Of a stretch of DNA of 64,000 nt, positions 10,383-19,273 are shown piece by piece. The number at the start of each line of letters is the position of its first letter. Positions within the stretch are counted from its first letter, which is position 1. The translations under genes and the position numbers were made by a program. Below the pieces are notes generated by a model that was given only the letters and a program-made list of their open reading frames with translations, did no database searches and had not been told where the DNA came from. Source of the DNA: Microbulbifer marinus (lineage in GTDB: Bacteria; Pseudomonadota; Gammaproteobacteria; Pseudomonadales; Cellvibrionaceae); NCBI RefSeq assembly GCF_900107725.1, contig NZ_FNQO01000001.1, positions 798,458 through 862,457 of the forward strand, written 5' to 3'.

Positions 10383-11291
10383 GTGAAATCTCTAGACGGA
10401 TACCCACTGTACATCTGCATCGCCCTGTTACTTTCTTCGCTTCATGTGTCCTGCGGACAACAGAAGGCTGGTGCCGATAAATTTCTGCGCACAGACACCA
10501 TAGTGCGACACATGAACGCGGATAATCACGTACGCATCTATGCGAAGAAACGCGATGAAGGAGATTATGTGGTCATAATCCCGTCGCTCGGCCGCGGGGT
10601 TGAGGATTACACAGAGCAGTACCATTCCACCATCACCACAAGGCTCGCGGAAGCCGGCTATCAGGTTGTGTTGATCCAACCCCGTGGAGCCGGCAAAAGC
10701 AGTGGCGATCTGACACCGGCAAACGCATCGATGAGCATGTTCGCTCAGGATATCAAGGTCGTTCTAGATGACCTAAACATCAACAAGGCGAACTTTATCG
10801 GCCACGCCTTCGGCAATCGACTCGCGCGCACCTTTGCCACCCTCTACCCGGAATATGTGGATCACCTGGTACTGATGGCTTCCGGCGGAAATTTTACGAT
10901 GGATGAGAAGCAGGAGACCTGCCTGAAAAACTCATTCAATCTCAAGCTACCGGACGAGGAACGCGTCGGATATATCGATTGTGCATTTTTCGCTAAAGGC
11001 AATGATGCCAGTATCTGGCTTACCGGCTGGTATCCGGAGCTGGCCGCGGCACAGATGCTGGCAGCCAATATGATCAATCCGGACTTCTACAAGAAAGCCG
11101 GCGGCAAATCCTTTCTGCTGATCCAGGCGGCCGAGGACTTTATCGCGCCCCCGGAAAACGCTGGCCGCCGTCTCAAACAGGAACTCGGTGATCAAGTCAC
11201 CTATATCGAAATCCCGGATGCCGGCCACGCACTGAGCTCCGAGCAACCCGATGCGATCGCTACATACATAGTGAATTACTTAAACCAGTGA
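10383..11291 (+). CDS. Alpha/beta-hydrolase-fold lipoprotein lacking the nucleophilic Ser
   Basis: 302 residues, starting at GTG 10383, which gives a signal peptide with a lipobox (LHVSC followed by GQQ); the next ATG (10512) would lose it. A GAGA element lies seven bases upstream. The fold is clear: VVIIPSLGRG oxyanion strand, QPRGAGKSSGD, nucleophile elbow FIGHAFGNRLAR, VLMASGGN, then a late acid (AAEDFIAPPE) and catalytic His (AGHALSSEQP). The elbow reads G-H-A-F-G, so the usual Ser is Ala142, while the Asp and His look retained. It may be a non-hydrolytic member, a cofactor-free lyase or oxygenase type, or a binding protein. It is codirectional with the DUF3604 gene and may be cotranscribed. 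Confidence 0.75.
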   Translation: MKSLDGYPLYICIALLLSSLHVSCGQQKAGADKFLRTDTIVRHMNADNHVRIYAKKRDEGDYVVIIPSLGRGVEDYTEQYHSTITTRLAEAGYQVVLIQPRGAGKSSGDLTPANASMSMFAQDIKVVLDDLNINKANFIGHAFGNRLARTFATLYPEYVDHLVLMASGGNFTMDEKQETCLKNSFNLKLPDEERVGYIDCAFFAKGNDASIWLTGWYPELAAAQMLAANMINPDFYKKAGGKSFLLIQAAEDFIAPPENAGRRLKQELGDQVTYIEIPDAGHALSSEQPDAIATYIVNYLNQ

Positions 11292-11719
11292 TTCCCGCCA
11301 ACCTATATATCACTCTGATATCGGCCTGCTATCGTTCTGCATCCAGGCACTGCTCAAGTGCCCGAAGGGTTCGAAATTGGCTTCTCTGCCAACAGCCCGC
11401 CGTCTACAACCTCTAGCCAAGCAAAAAGGGCGCCTTGAGCACTTCAAAAAGCATGGGGAGGCAAGTACACGCCCCCGCAGCAACGACTAAAAACCTGGCG
11501 CCTGTAGTATCGGATCGACATTTACCACTGGAAAGCCCGCCAAAAGTAACCGATGCCAGATTTACATCTGCCTCTCATTTGCAGGGAATTGGCGAGCTAT
11601 CATTTCATATCTAACGCTACTCGTTGAGTTTTTCATCGACTTTGAACTGACCAAGAAAGATGCAATTCAATAACTCCAACATGTGAAAAAATGCATCTTC
11701 TAGTGAAAGGGGTTTATCT
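11292..11719. other. Intergenic stretch, 428 bp, no gene seen
   Basis: The right half (about 11580-11710) is more AT-rich than the neighbouring genes and probably carries the promoter of the sulfatase; an AAAGGGG Shine-Dalgarno lies at its right end. The left half shows only short frames with no family resemblance. Confidence 0.5.
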
Positions 11720-13498
11720 ATGCGCCTTTTCTATTCCGCTTTGCTGTTTTCGGCTTTGCTGGCTGCATGTGGCGGTAAGGACGAAGATGCGGGCCAAAAG
11801 CAGGAAACTCGGGACCGCGCAGTAACCGCCGAGGCCGCGACCGCACAACAGCCCGCACAGATGCAGGACACGCTGCCAGACTCAAAACCGTCGCCGGCGC
11901 CACAGACGACGCCCGAAGCGACCACAACGGCACAATCTCCGCCGGCCCAAAGGCAGGCTCAAGCTGCTAAGCGTGCAGATAGCGCAGGCAGCAAGCCAAA
12001 TATCCTGGTAATCTTCGGCGATGATATCGGCTGGACGAACCTGACCGCCTATGAACACGGCGTCATGGGCTATCGCACGCCGAACATCGACCGCATCGCC
12101 GAAGAAGGCGCCCTGTTTACCGATCACTACGCACAGCCCTCCTGCACGGCCGGGCGCGCGGCGTTCCTTACCGGCCAGTATCCAATTCGATCCGGCATGA
12201 CTACCGTCGGCCAACCCGGTGACAAACTGGGTTTGCAGCCGGAATCCCCCAGCCTGGCGCGAGTGCTGAAATCCGCCGGCTACCGCACCGGTCACTTTGG
12301 CAAGAACCACCTTGGCGACCGTAACGAACACCTGCCGACCGTGCACGGGTTCGACGAATTCTTCGGCAACCTTTATCACCTGAACACCCAGGAAGAATCG
12401 GAACAGCGCGACTACCAGAACTTCGGCAAGAAATTCTCCGGGGACTTGGAAAAATACGAGCAGAGTTTCGGCACCCGCGGCGTAATCCATTCACTCGCCA
12501 CCGACGACATGGACGATACCGAGGACCCGCGCTTCGGCGTCGTCGGCAAACAGAAAATCGAGGACACAGGCCCACTTACCCAGAAACGCATGCATAACTT
12601 CGATAGCGAGGAGGTCATCCCGCGCGCGCTGAAGTTCATGGAGGCGTCAAAGAATGAGGGTAAGCCATTTTTCGTGTGGCTAAATACCAGCCGCATGCAT
12701 CTCTATACCCGTATCGACGACGAATGGCTGCAAAAGGTGGAAAAATACACCAGTGAAGCCGACTACCACGGCGCCGGCATGTTACAGCACGATCACGATA
12801 TCGGCGTGGTGCTGGACTGGCTCGATAAGCAGGGGCTCGCGGACAACACCATCGTCATCTACAGCACCGACAATGGCCCGGAACACAGCAGCTGGCCCCA
12901 TGGCGCAACCACGCCATTCCGCGGCGAAAAGATGACGACCTTTGAGGGCGGAGTTCGCGTGCCGATGATGGCGCGCTGGCCGGGACATATCCCCGCGGGC
13001 GCGGAACTGAACGGTATCCAAGGCCACCAGGATCTGTTTACCACGCTCGCAGCGGCGGCTGGCGTACAGGATGTGGCCGAGAAAATGATGCAGGAGAAAA
13101 AGCAATACATCGACGGGGTCAACAACCTGCCCTACTGGCTGGGTGAATCCAAGCAATCTGCTCGCGACTACATCTTTTACTACTACGAAAGCAAACTGAC
13201 TGCGGTGCGGATGGGACCGTGGAAATTCCACTTCTCCACAAAGGAGGACTACTACGCAAACCTGGTGCCGCGCACGGTTCCGCTCGTGTTCAACATCCGC
13301 ATGGACCCCTACGAAAGCTATGACTCACCGGATTCCTACGGCCATCTGATGCAGAAGGTCTCCTGGCTGATCCAGCCGATGGGCGCACTGATGCAGCAGC
13401 ATCTGCAATCACTGAAGGAGTATCCGCCGGTCCAGGGTGGCAAGAGCTTCGATATGTCGAACGTGGTCGAAGAGTTTATCAACAAGGCGCCACAGTAA
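11720..13498 (+). CDS. Sulfatase lipoprotein (arylsulfatase family, S1)
   Basis: 592 residues with a lipoprotein signal ([13 protein letters not shown]), a Pro/Ala/Gln/Thr-rich linker to about residue 90, then a sulfatase domain. Metal motif [10 protein letters not shown] is at about 95. The formylglycine segment [14 protein letters not shown] has its modifiable Cys at residue 142. [15 protein letters not shown] and TPFRGEK give the remaining metal and active-site Asp, Asn, His and Lys. The ATG has AAAGGGG eight bases upstream. S1 sulfatases hydrolyse sulfate esters in the periplasm or at the surface; the natural substrate is unknown. The core is CTAGR, with Ala instead of the Pro of the common CxPxR. 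It is convergent with a second, related sulfatase across a shared terminator. Confidence 0.9.
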   Translation: MRLFYSALLFSALLAACGGKDEDAGQKQETRDRAVTAEAATAQQPAQMQDTLPDSKPSPAPQTTPEATTTAQSPPAQRQAQAAKRADSAGSKPNILVIFGDDIGWTNLTAYEHGVMGYRTPNIDRIAEEGALFTDHYAQPSCTAGRAAFLTGQYPIRSGMTTVGQPGDKLGLQPESPSLARVLKSAGYRTGHFGKNHLGDRNEHLPTVHGFDEFFGNLYHLNTQEESEQRDYQNFGKKFSGDLEKYEQSFGTRGVIHSLATDDMDDTEDPRFGVVGKQKIEDTGPLTQKRMHNFDSEEVIPRALKFMEASKNEGKPFFVWLNTSRMHLYTRIDDEWLQKVEKYTSEADYHGAGMLQHDHDIGVVLDWLDKQGLADNTIVIYSTDNGPEHSSWPHGATTPFRGEKMTTFEGGVRVPMMARWPGHIPAGAELNGIQGHQDLFTTLAAAAGVQDVAEKMMQEKKQYIDGVNNLPYWLGESKQSARDYIFYYYESKLTAVRMGPWKFHFSTKEDYYANLVPRTVPLVFNIRMDPYESYDSPDSYGHLMQKVSWLIQPMGALMQQHLQSLKEYPPVQGGKSFDMSNVVEEFINKAPQ

Positions 13499-13718
13499 CG
13501 GCGTTTGACGCGGACGAAGCAATCACTTTTGGGGCAAATAGATCGGAACGGCCCCGCGACAGTATACCGACAGGCACGTATTCCCGCGCCCGCTGCAGAA
13601 TCCTAGCCACTGGTCAGAGCCGGTACGAGCACATGACGAAGGCGCTCGAGGAACAGGGCGTTAACAGTCCAATCGCGACGGGTAACTAGCCCCAAGAGTA
13701 CCCAGCGGCAGAGCGTAA
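13499..13718. other. Spacer between convergent sulfatases, no gene supported
   Basis: About 220 bases before the shared terminator. A short frame ending at TAG 13687-13689 contains MTKALEEQGVNSPIATGN, vaguely like the end of an OmpA-type domain. It lacks a start, ribosome site or sufficient length, so no gene is called. Confidence 0.4.
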
Positions 13719-13750
13719 AAAGGCCTGTGCCGTTTCCGGCACAGGCCTTT
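13719..13750. terminator. Shared bidirectional terminator of two convergent sulfatases
   Basis: A 14-bp perfect stem (AAAGGCCTGTGCCG and its complement) with a TTTC loop. It is flanked by A residues on the left, so it can act for the minus-strand sulfatase as well as the plus-strand one. Confidence 0.85.
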
Positions 13751-13803
13751 GCGTTTGATTACCAGCCGTATTTCAGCCGATATTGACTCTGATAGCACCC
13801 CTC

Positions 13804-15357
13804 TTAGTTACTGCCGCCAGCGCCAGCCTCCAACTGCTTCTGAATTTTCTCCAGATTAAACGAGCCCGGAGTCTGGCTAGGCGGGTAATCTTTCATCGTC
13901 TGCAAGAACTCCCCGGCCATCTTCTGTAGAGGCACCAGTACGAAGGCCCGCTCGAGCAGCCAGTCGTAATAGGTGTTGGCATTGTGCTGGGCGCGCTCGA
14001 AAGGATCGCGGCGCAGGTTGAAGATCAACGGCACCCGCAGTTCGGTGAAGGGTTCCATCCATACACCAAAGGCTTTTCCCCGGTTCTCCAGGAACACCGC
14101 CTTCCACGCGTCGTAACGCATCGCCACAATCTGGCCGTCGTCATTGACGTAGATAAATTCATGCCGGGGTGACTTATCCGTATTGCCACTAAAGTATTCC
14201 AGCATGTTGTAGCCGTCGATATAGTTGCGATACTTGCGACCGTTCAGCCGCACACCGTTCAGCAGTTGTTTCTTGATATCGGCATTGCCACCCACTGCCG
14301 CGAGCGTCGGCAACCAGTCCTCGTGCGAGACGACTCCATTCAACGTCTTGCCCGCAGGGAACTTGCCCGGCCAGCGGACGAAGGCCGGCACGCGGTAAGC
14401 ACCTTCCCAGTTCGAATTCTTCTCGCTGCGGAACGGTGTGGTCCCAGCATCGGGCCAGGTATTGAAGTGCGGCCCGTTGTCGGTGGAGTAGAAGACGATG
14501 GTGTTGTCTGCAATGTCGAGTTTATCCAGTGTATCCAGCAGTTTACCCACATGCTGGTCGTGCTCCACCATGCCATCCTGATATACGTTGCTGTTAGGTC
14601 CGGCGAGATTCTTGTGCTCCTCGCGTACATGGGTGCGGAAGTGCATCCGGGTCGCATTCCACCAGACGAAGAAAGGTTTTCCGTCATTGTGGGCTCGCTC
14701 GATAAAATCGATCGCGGCGTTCACGGTTTCGTCGTCGATGGTTTCCATGCGTTTCTTGGTCAATGGACCGGTATCTTCGATAGCCCCACCAGCTTTAGAG
14801 CGGATCACGCCGCGCGGACCAAAATTCTTGCGAAATTCCGGATCTTTCGGATAGTCCCGATTCTCCGGCTCCTCCTCCGCGTTCAGGTGGTAGAGGTTGC
14901 CGAAGAACTCATCAAAACCGTGGTTGGTCGGCAGGTGCTCGTCGCGGTCGCCCTGGTGATTCTTGCCGAACTGGCCGGTGACATAGCCGAGGCTCTTCAT
15001 TACCGTGGCAATAGTCACGTCGGATTCCTGCCAACCCTCCTTGGCGCCGGGAAGACCGACTTTGGTCATGCCCGTCCTCACCGGTACGTTGCCGCCGAGG
15101 AAGGCCGCGCGTCCGGCAGTACAGGACTGCTGGCCGTAGTAGTCGGTGAACGACAACCCCTCCTTGGCGATGCGGTCGATGTTCGGGGTCTGGTAGCCCA
15201 TCAGGCCGCGGCTGTTGAAGCTGATATTGGTGATGCCGATATCGTCGCCCCAGATCACGAGAATATTGGGCTTTTCCTGCGCCTGTACGGCGCCGTGGTA
15301 AAACAGCAGTAGTGATAATGGGACGAGCAGCAACCCGCGCAGTGAGGACAAATACAT
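13804..15357 (-). CDS. Exported arylsulfatase (S1 family), second copy
   Basis: 517 residues with a cleavable signal peptide (Leu-rich core ending HGAVQAQ). Two ATGs sit in tandem at 15360 and 15357 behind GGGAGGAA; the second has the better spacing. The sulfatase core is complete: VIWGDDIGITN, then [13 protein letters not shown] with the formylglycine Cys at residue 79, YSTDNGPHFNTW and TPFRSEK. It resembles the sulfatase at 11720 along its whole catalytic part but lacks the lipobox and long linker, so it is probably soluble periplasmic. It follows the HAD gene on the same strand (81 bases), a likely HAD-sulfatase operon. The core again has Ala (CTAGR). Confidence 0.9.
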   Translation of the reverse strand: MYLSSLRGLLLVPLSLLLFYHGAVQAQEKPNILVIWGDDIGITNISFNSRGLMGYQTPNIDRIAKEGLSFTDYYGQQSCTAGRAAFLGGNVPVRTGMTKVGLPGAKEGWQESDVTIATVMKSLGYVTGQFGKNHQGDRDEHLPTNHGFDEFFGNLYHLNAEEEPENRDYPKDPEFRKNFGPRGVIRSKAGGAIEDTGPLTKKRMETIDDETVNAAIDFIERAHNDGKPFFVWWNATRMHFRTHVREEHKNLAGPNSNVYQDGMVEHDQHVGKLLDTLDKLDIADNTIVFYSTDNGPHFNTWPDAGTTPFRSEKNSNWEGAYRVPAFVRWPGKFPAGKTLNGVVSHEDWLPTLAAVGGNADIKKQLLNGVRLNGRKYRNYIDGYNMLEYFSGNTDKSPRHEFIYVNDDGQIVAMRYDAWKAVFLENRGKAFGVWMEPFTELRVPLIFNLRRDPFERAQHNANTYYDWLLERAFVLVPLQKMAGEFLQTMKDYPPSQTPGSFNLEKIQKQLEAGAGGSN

Positions 15358-15438
15358 CATTTCCTCCCGGAATCCAGCCTGCCCCGGATACGGCCTTCCG
15401 GGAGTAGCAGGCGGGCTCCCGGGAAACTTCAAAAAATC

Positions 15439-16464
15439 CTATTGTCGAGGTGTGCCCTGTCGATCACCCCAGGGGAATATCACCTTCCAGTCGTTCTTCA
15501 TATCGACGACCGTCCAACCCTCTTTCGATGCAACATCGAGGGCCTTGTTGAGCTGACCGACATGGGACTTGCGATCGTAGGACCACTCGCGCTCCGCATC
15601 GGTGTGGTGGAGCAGCAAGCCGAAACGCGGCCCACGGCCGGCGGTGGTCCACTGCAGCATCTCGAAATCCCCATCGGAATTACCGGACGCGAAGATGGGA
15701 CGGCGGCCGATATTCTGGTAGATGCCGACAGGCTTACCAGCCTTATCGTCGATCAAATCGACCTCGGGAAGCTTGACGATAGCCGGTTTGTCACCGCGCA
15801 TTTCGTACTTGGCTTTTAGGCTGCTACCGACAACCTGCTCGGGGGGAATGCCATAAGTCGTTTCCGCGAATGCACGCAGAAAATCGATGCCGCCACCAGA
15901 AACGATAAACGTCTTGTAGCCATTTGCCCTCAGGTAACTCAATAGTTCCAGCATCGGCTGGTAGATCATCTCGGTGTAGGGTTTGCTGGTTTCCGGATGC
16001 CGCGCCGTGGCCAGCCACTTCTTCACGCTTTGCTGGAACTCTTCTCCGGTCATCCCGGAATGGGTTGCAGCAACCAACTGCATCAGGGCCGGTTTGCCGC
16101 CTTCGAGTGCCTTCTTGGGATCGCCATTCAATATCGAGGCAAACGGCTCCTGCTGTTTCCACTCCGGGTGCTGTGGGGCGAGCTCCTTAACCTTGTCGAT
16201 CACATAGAGCAGTTGGAAATAGATCGGCTTCTCGGCCCAAAGGTTGCCGTCATTGTCAAACGTAGCAATGCGCTGTTCGGGTGGCACGAAGTCGGAGGCC
16301 CCTTCCTTCGTCGTCTTTTCTACGAAAGAGATAATGGCCTGCTTGGTCTCGCCATCATTCCAAGACGGCAGTGGATCCGCGGCCTGCGCGGCACCAAAGC
16401 TCGTGAGCCCGGCAAGGGCGAACCCCAGGGCGAGAACGGTACGTAGCAAGCGCCAAGACTTCAT
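15439..16464 (-). CDS. Exported HAD-family phosphatase
   Basis: 341 residues from ATG 16464, chosen because it opens a signal peptide (MKSWRLLRTVLALGF...FGAAQAAD). HAD motif I is FDNDGNLW (nucleophile Asp in DxD), motif II lies in the segment TFIVSGGGIDFL, and motif III/IV in GNSDGDFEML. HAD enzymes of this type are non-specific periplasmic phosphohydrolases; the substrate is unknown. It is the first gene of a probable two-gene operon with the sulfatase at 15357 and is divergent from the multihaem cytochrome. Confidence 0.8.
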   Translation of the reverse strand: MKSWRLLRTVLALGFALAGLTSFGAAQAADPLPSWNDGETKQAIISFVEKTTKEGASDFVPPEQRIATFDNDGNLWAEKPIYFQLLYVIDKVKELAPQHPEWKQQEPFASILNGDPKKALEGGKPALMQLVAATHSGMTGEEFQQSVKKWLATARHPETSKPYTEMIYQPMLELLSYLRANGYKTFIVSGGGIDFLRAFAETTYGIPPEQVVGSSLKAKYEMRGDKPAIVKLPEVDLIDDKAGKPVGIYQNIGRRPIFASGNSDGDFEMLQWTTAGRGPRFGLLLHHTDAEREWSYDRKSHVGQLNKALDVASKEGWTVVDMKNDWKVIFPWGDRQGTPRQ

Positions 16465-16862
16465 GGTTACAACTCTAATTCGATTGCCGCACGGACGAAG
16501 GCGCCACCGGTCCGTGGCACTTAATTTCACCATAGACTGATTTCTGAAAACTGCGTGCCAGAACTGGGATAGGAACCTGACAGTCACCAGAATCAGCCGC
16601 ATGCCGGCACCACACTACTGATTGAAGTCACGATTATGTGGAAGCTGGCCTGAACCGCGAAAGGCTGGCAGCCGCTACGGCAGGCAGATCTTCACGCCAA
16701 TTCTCATCCACAGGGACCAGATCCGGCGCCAGTCCGAAAGTGACTGGGCTAACCTTGGATCAAATAAGACGCCACGTCGCCAGACGTGACCACAGGCTCA
16801 ATAACGAATGCGCCGCAGCGCATCGGCTGCCACGCGCCGCCATGGCACCACCCGGAATGCAT
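16465..16862. other. Divergent intergenic region, 398 bp, no gene seen
   Basis: Separates the HAD gene (minus) from the cytochrome gene (plus). The frames of both genes extend into it on opposite strands but without signal peptides or ribosome sites, so I regard it as promoter and leader DNA. Confidence 0.45.
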
Positions 16863-19163
16863 ATGCCGACACTCACCAGGTTTCTGCTGTTCACACTGCT
16901 GCTCGCCGGTTGTGACAAAAACAACCTGCCCGATCAACAGCAGCGTGTGAAGGCGGGGACCGACGCCGTCGCTTCGCTGCAACAGGGCTCTGTCGCTAAC
17001 CGGGACACGACCAGCACCGACAGCAAGCCGTCCGCCGGATATGTCGGTAGCAAGCAATGCGCATCCTGCCACCAGCAGGAGTTCCAGTCCTGGCGCGGCT
17101 CCCACCACGATATGGCCATGAAAGAGGCCAGTGACAGCACTGTCGCGGGCGATTTCAACGATACGCAGTTCGATTATTACGGCACCGTGTCCCTCTTCTT
17201 TAAAAAGGACGGCAGATTCTTCGTGCGCACCGATGGCCAGGACGGCGAACTGCACGATTTCCCGGTCGCCTACACCTTTGGCGTCTTTCCCCTGCAGCAG
17301 TACCTGGTTGAGTTTCCCAATGGCAAGCTGCAGGCACTGAGTATCGCCTGGGACAGCCGCAGCAAAGCCGAAGGCGGCCAGCGCTGGTTCCATCTGTACC
17401 CAAACGAACAGATCAAACCCGGGGACCCGTTGCACTGGACCGGTATCAACCAGAACTGGAATTTCATGTGCGCCGACTGCCACTCCACCAACCTGCAGAA
17501 GAACTACGATCTCGGCAACCAGACCTACGACACTGCCTGGTCCGAGATCAATGTCGCCTGTGAGGCCTGCCACGGCCCGGGCTCCAACCACGTGCAGTGG
17601 GCAAATCGCCCTGCGCCCGACATCGCCGACAAGGGCCTTGCGGTCTCCTACGCCGGGCGCAGCAAGGCCGCCTGGGCCATGGATGCCGAGAGCGGTATCG
17701 CGCGTCTCACTCAGGCCGCCGACACACCAACAGAAATAGAGACCTGCGCCCAGTGCCACTCACGCCGCTCGACCGCGTTCCCCGGTGCCGAGGCGGGAGG
17801 TCGCCTGCTGGACCACTTCAATCTGTCACTGCTTGCAGAACCGCTCTATCACGCCGACGGCCAGATCAACGACGAGGTGTACGTCTACGGTTCCTTTCTG
17901 CAGAGCAAGATGCACGCGGCCGGCGTGACCTGCAGCAATTGCCACGAGCCGCACAGCCTGCAACTGCGGGTGGCGGGCAACGGCCTGTGTGGCCAGTGCC
18001 ACCTGCCGGCAAAATTCGACACTGCCGAGCACCACTTCCACCCCGCCGACAGCTCGGGCGCACAGTGTGTCAGCTGTCATATGCCGGCCAAGACGTATAT
18101 GCAGGTGGACGCGCGCCGCGACCACAGTTTCCGCATTCCGCGCCCGGATCTGTCGAACAAACTGCAAACACCCAATGCCTGCACCGGCTGCCATACAGAG
18201 AAAGCGAATGCTTGGGCCACCGCAGTATTGCAAGACAAGTTCGGCGCGCCCCCGCAGAAGCACTATGGCGAGGCACTATACGCCGGCCGCCACGGTCTGC
18301 CCGGTGCCGAGAGCAGCCTGATCGGCCTGATTGCCGACGAGTCCCAGCCTGATATTGCCCGTGCGACTGCGGTGAGCCTGCTGCCGCGCTACCTGTCGCA
18401 GACTTCATTGCAAATGCTGCAGGCCATCGCCCAGGGCGATGAGCCTCTGCTCAGCCTGGGCCTGGCGCAGTCGCTGGAGTCGGTGCCGGAACAGATCCGC
18501 CCGGCACTGGGTATTCCGCTGCTCTATGAAGATGATCGCGTCACCTCGGCCCTGGCTGCCAATGCACTGTTCAGCCTGCCACAGCACAATTATCCAGACG
18601 CAGTTCGACAGCAACTCGCCGGTGCACTCAGGGATTACCTGGCCTCGGAAACATTCAATGGCGACCGGCCGGAGTCGCTGACCAATCTGGCGGGACTGCA
18701 CGCCCAGCGCGGCAATCCACAACAGGCGGAGGCCTTTTACCGGCGGGCGTTGGCTATCGCGCCCTACTACACGCCAGCCTATATCAACCTGTCAGAGCTG
18801 TTCCGCACGGCAGGGCGGGAACAGGACGCCGAGGCGCTGCTGCGTGACGCACTCGAAGACGTCTACGACAAGGCGCCCATTTGGCATTCACTGGCGCTGT
18901 CCCTTATTCGCCAGCAGCGCAAAGCGGAGGCACTGAACTACCTGCGCCGGGCCGCCGAGAGTTCCAACAGCAGCGCCCGCTTCATTTATGTGTATGCCAT
19001 AGCGCTCAACTCGGCAGGCAATAGCGCCGCCGCGCTGGCCGCGCTGGAGCGGGGCCGGCAGCGCTTTCCCGGCAGCCGGGAAATCCTTTCGGCCCTCGCC
19101 TCCATCAATCGGGAAACTGGCGACCTGCAGACCGCAAACAAATACGAAAAGATGCTGCGCTGA
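16863..19163 (+). CDS. Eight-haem cytochrome c / TPR lipoprotein
   Basis: About 766 residues. Starts at 16842, 16857 and 16863 are in frame; I chose 16863 (MPTLTRFLLFTLLLAGCDKN, CCGGA upstream) because it begins directly before the lipoprotein signal. Eight CxxCH haem sites follow in the first half: CASCH, CADCH, CEACH, CAQCH, CSNCH, CGQCH, CVSCH and CTGCH. This is the pattern of NapC/NrfB/octahaem-like multihaem domains. After about residue 460 come HEAT-like and then TPR repeats (RGNPQQAEAFYRRALAIAP and others). It is probably periplasmic and membrane-anchored, in electron transfer or a redox reaction on the products of its neighbours. It lies between the sulfatase/HAD operon and DUF3604 copy B. 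Confidence 0.85.
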   Translation: MPTLTRFLLFTLLLAGCDKNNLPDQQQRVKAGTDAVASLQQGSVANRDTTSTDSKPSAGYVGSKQCASCHQQEFQSWRGSHHDMAMKEASDSTVAGDFNDTQFDYYGTVSLFFKKDGRFFVRTDGQDGELHDFPVAYTFGVFPLQQYLVEFPNGKLQALSIAWDSRSKAEGGQRWFHLYPNEQIKPGDPLHWTGINQNWNFMCADCHSTNLQKNYDLGNQTYDTAWSEINVACEACHGPGSNHVQWANRPAPDIADKGLAVSYAGRSKAAWAMDAESGIARLTQAADTPTEIETCAQCHSRRSTAFPGAEAGGRLLDHFNLSLLAEPLYHADGQINDEVYVYGSFLQSKMHAAGVTCSNCHEPHSLQLRVAGNGLCGQCHLPAKFDTAEHHFHPADSSGAQCVSCHMPAKTYMQVDARRDHSFRIPRPDLSNKLQTPNACTGCHTEKANAWATAVLQDKFGAPPQKHYGEALYAGRHGLPGAESSLIGLIADESQPDIARATAVSLLPRYLSQTSLQMLQAIAQGDEPLLSLGLAQSLESVPEQIRPALGIPLLYEDDRVTSALAANALFSLPQHNYPDAVRQQLAGALRDYLASETFNGDRPESLTNLAGLHAQRGNPQQAEAFYRRALAIAPYYTPAYINLSELFRTAGREQDAEALLRDALEDVYDKAPIWHSLALSLIRQQRKAEALNYLRRAAESSNSSARFIYVYAIALNSAGNSAAALAALERGRQRFPGSREILSALASINRETGDLQTANKYEKMLR

Positions 19164-19273
19164 ATTCCACCCGCAATCGGCGTCGCGCCCCGGCTTTGGC
19201 CGTTCTCTTCCCGCTGAATAACTACGCTTAACGCTAACGGTTGCCATCGGGCACTTTGTCTGCGGGGTTATCC

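Noticed and set aside
13592..13689. Short frame resembling an OmpA C-terminus between the sulfatases
   Set aside because: Only about 32 codons, no start or ribosome site, and similarity is limited to a few residues.
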